Positions 3,679 to 5,747 of a stretch of 5,747 nucleotides of DNA are shown in pieces. The notes under the pieces were generated by a model, which saw only the letters and a program-made list of their open reading frames with translations, made no database searches and was not told the DNA's origin. Origin of the DNA: Pseudomonadota bacterium (GTDB taxonomy: Bacteria; Pseudomonadota; Alphaproteobacteria; Rhodospirillales; UBA2165); contig JAQCKY010000184.1 of the NCBI GenBank assembly GCA_027592155.1, positions 1-5,747 of the forward strand, given 5' to 3'. Positions within the stretch are counted from its first letter, which is position 1. Each line of letters begins with the position of its first letter. The translations under genes were made by a program, and so were the position numbers.

Positions 3679-5747
3679 CTATTTTTTGACGATAATCGAC
3701 CCGCCGCCGGCCTGTTCAAAGGCGTCGAGAACCCTGCCGGCGGTCAGTAATTCGGGCAGCACGACGGGCTTCGCATCGCCGGGCCCATAGATCGCGTTGA
3801 ACGGTATCCCGAACTTGCCGAAGCTCGCCAGATAGGCGGTGATGACCGGATCGGGGCGCGTCCAATCCGCCTTCATGGCAACCACATTGCCGCCGCCCGA
3901 CAGCAGATCGAATATCTGGCCGCGGTTGAGGACCGCCGCTTTGTTGACCTGACAGGTGATGCACCATTCCGCGGTCACGTCGACGAAGACCGTCTTGCCC
4001 TCGGCCACCAGCTTGGGGATAGCGTCGGGATCGAAAGGCTGCCAATGGCCTTGCGCCACTTGCGGCCCCGTATCGGCGGCCCTGAATTGCGACGGCACGG
4101 CAAAGGAGGCGAGGGCGATGACCACAACCCCGGCGGCGGCGGCGGCCCAACGGCGGGTCTCCGGCAGCCGGTTGCGGAACGCCAGGATCAGGCCGATGGC
4201 AACCATCAGCAATCCGATGACGACGGCAGCGGGAATGCTGACCTGGATCGCCAGGACGGAGACCAGCCACAGCGCCGTCAGCGCGAGCGCGATGCCCAAG
4301 ATCTGCTTTAACCGGATCATCCAGGGCCCCGGTTTCGGCAGCCGGGTTGCCAGACTGGGCACGGCGGCGACCAGCAGGAAGGGGACCGCCATGCCGACAC
4401 CGAGGGCGGCGAAGACCGCATAGGTATCGACAAAACTGCCGACCAGCGCGAAGCCGACGGCGGTGCCGAGGAAGGGGGCGGAGCAGGGTGTGGCCAGCAC
4501 GGTGGCGAAGGCGCCGGTGGCGAAATTGCCGCCGAGGCTGTCACCGCCGCCGGCGGTCCCGGCAAAATTGGCAAGGCTGCCAGGCAGTCTGATCTCAAAG
4601 ATGCCGAACAGATTAAAGGCGAACAGCGAGACCAGCAGGGTCAGGCTGACCAGGAACCAGGGGTGCTGGAACTGAATGCCCCACCCCACGGCGCCGCCGG
4701 CGAGTTTCAGGCCGATCAGCGCGCTGGCGATCACCAGGAAGGTGAAGATGATACCCGCTGCGGACGCTAAGAAGCTGGCCCGGACCTCGCTCGATTTCTT
4801 TCCGCCGGAACTGACCACGCCGAGCAATTTGAGCGACAAAACCGGCAGCACGCAGGGCATGAGATTGAGGATCAATCCGCCCAGCAGTGCCAATAAAAGA
4901 ATAGCGACGTAGGAAATACCCTCGGCACTGCCGCCCACACTAGCAATCGATCCAGCGTCGCCGAGAGCCAGGGGAAAAGCCTGCTCGGCGGACCGGTTGC
5001 CGTCGGTCAGGGTCAAACGAAGATTTTTCCCGACCAAGGGCACATCCTTATCGACGGTGACGGCGACCCGTAAGACCGCTTCCTTGCCGCCGTTTCTGAG
5101 CGTGACATCGGGTTTGCCCCAGCCTGCCTCTTCCGGCCCTTCGATAAAGACGTCGGGGGCGGCGAAGGGTGTCGCCGAGCTCGCGACAACGCGCAAAAAT
5201 CCTTTTTTGAGGTCGTTCGGCGCAGGGGTCAACGCCCCGGCAAGCTCGGCCTTTTCAATCTTCAGGCCGTGCGTACTGCCGTCTCCCGGCACTTGGGAAA
5301 GATATTTGCTGATAACCTGAAAATGATCGGAGGCCTCGCCCTTGCCCGCCGGAATATCCAGGGTGAAGTTGGCGCTATAGGGGATGCAAACATCGTCGCA
5401 GGTCAGGTAGCTGAGCTTGGCACGCAACTGGACCGGCTTGCCGGGTTCGGCCCCCCTGGTCGTCATCGGGAAGACGACAGCTTTTTTATAACCGGTGGTC
5501 TCGAAGCCGAGAACGGAGAAGCGGCCGGGCGTCGGCCAGGCGACATCGACCTTGCCGATATTGCTCGATTTATCCCATTGAACCCGGGGCGGGAACCCGG
5601 CATCTCCCGGGGAGCGCCAGTAAATCTTCCAGCCTGGTTTCAGCTTGAATTCGAGGCCGAGGAGAAGCTCCTTTTTGTCGCCGATGGATTGCGTAGCGGA
5701 GACGATCCGCACTGCCGTCTGATCGGTTTCCGCCCACGCTGTCGCGG
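3679..5747 (-). CDS. dsbD: DsbD/ScsB-like thiol:disulfide interchange protein (N-terminus beyond right edge)
   Basis: This is an inner-membrane reductant conduit: it takes electrons from cytoplasmic thioredoxin and delivers them to periplasmic thiol proteins. Residues are numbered from the Val codon at 5712. The periplasmic N-terminal domain (about 1-260) has TCDDVC with C105 and C109. Eight helices follow (about 266-540), with core cysteines C287 (NLMPCVLP) and C410 (ATPCSAPF), as in the CcdA-like part of DsbD. The C-terminal thioredoxin domain (about 555-677) has WCITC with C584 and C587, and a cis-proline-like GIPFN (635-639). All six redox cysteines are present. The frame continues past 5712 to the edge, reading ATAWAETDQTAV. 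Thus 5712 is an internal GTG, ATAWA looks like the end of a signal peptide (cleavage before ETDQ), and the true start lies outside. CxxxC spacing and the PVVLPELLT segment (649-657) recall ScsB-like members more than E. coli DsbD. The peroxiredoxin gene lies downstream. Confidence 0.95.
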   Translation of the reverse strand, partial: ATAWAETDQTAVRIVSATQSIGDKKELLLGLEFKLKPGWKIYWRSPGDAGFPPRVQWDKSSNIGKVDVAWPTPGRFSVLGFETTGYKKAVVFPMTTRGAEPGKPVQLRAKLSYLTCDDVCIPYSANFTLDIPAGKGEASDHFQVISKYLSQVPGDGSTHGLKIEKAELAGALTPAPNDLKKGFLRVVASSATPFAAPDVFIEGPEEAGWGKPDVTLRNGGKEAVLRVAVTVDKDVPLVGKNLRLTLTDGNRSAEQAFPLALGDAGSIASVGGSAEGISYVAILLLALLGGLILNLMPCVLPVLSLKLLGVVSSGGKKSSEVRASFLASAAGIIFTFLVIASALIGLKLAGGAVGWGIQFQHPWFLVSLTLLVSLFAFNLFGIFEIRLPGSLANFAGTAGGGDSLGGNFATGAFATVLATPCSAPFLGTAVGFALVGSFVDTYAVFAALGVGMAVPFLLVAAVPSLATRLPKPGPWMIRLKQILGIALALTALWLVSVLAIQVSIPAAVVIGLLMVAIGLILAFRNRLPETRRWAAAAAGVVVIALASFAVPSQFRAADTGPQVAQGHWQPFDPDAIPKLVAEGKTVFVDVTAEWCITCQVNKAAVLNRGQIFDLLSGGGNVVAMKADWTRPDPVITAYLASFGKFGIPFNAIYGPGDAKPVVLPELLTAGRVLDAFEQAGGGSIIVKK

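Noticed and set aside
3716..4270. Minus-strand open frame overlapping the DsbD-like gene
   Set aside because: Shifted frame of the thioredoxin end of the DsbD-like gene; Arg/Gly/Pro-rich composition typical of a GC-rich shadow.

Overview
The window looks like chromosomal DNA of a GC-rich alphaproteobacterium, possibly from the Rhodospirillales group. This rests on codon use, class II tRNA-Leu genes with encoded CCA, a Coq7-type ubiquinone hydroxylase, and the style of the DsbB and DsbD proteins. The species cannot be named from the sequence alone. Nearly all of the window is coding or RNA. The only protein-free stretch longer than 300 bases (154-506) holds a tRNA gene, a broken tRNA and short repeats.

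Left part (1-378, all minus strand): the first 51 codons of a protein that begins like a low-molecular-weight phosphatase / ArsC arsenate reductase, cut by the window edge. Next come about 70 bases with repeated TGACAA/TTGTCA motifs, then the 3' half of a tRNA-Leu that breaks off at its anticodon loop, then an intact tRNA-Leu(CAA). This is the one stretch with signs of past rearrangement: a tRNA 3' half without its 5' half is the usual scar of an integrase-mediated insertion or deletion.

Middle part (507-3110, plus strand): four tightly packed genes that look like one operon. In order they are a DedA/YqaA-type membrane protein, DsbB (oxidises DsbA and passes electrons to quinone), Coq7 (a late step of ubiquinone synthesis), and a ten-helix EamA/DMT transporter. 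dsbB and coq7 overlap by 4 bases (ATGA), which joins the quinone-dependent oxidase to an enzyme that makes its electron acceptor.

Right part (3107-5747, minus strand): a Prx5/type II peroxiredoxin and a DsbD/ScsB-like thiol reductase whose signal peptide lies beyond the right edge. The peroxiredoxin has its own good sigma70-like promoter, with the -10 box inside a palindrome. It meets the plus-strand operon tail to tail: the two stop codons overlap in the loop of a small hairpin.

Taken together this is a thiol-redox neighbourhood. DsbB drives disulfide formation in the periplasm, DsbD carries reducing power from the cytoplasm to the periplasm, the peroxiredoxin removes peroxides in the cytoplasm, and Coq7 supplies quinone. 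Each family is well known. I see no CRISPR array, transposase, phage gene or clearly unknown protein system. The less ordinary points are the tRNA scar, the palindromic peroxiredoxin promoter and the interlocked convergent stops.
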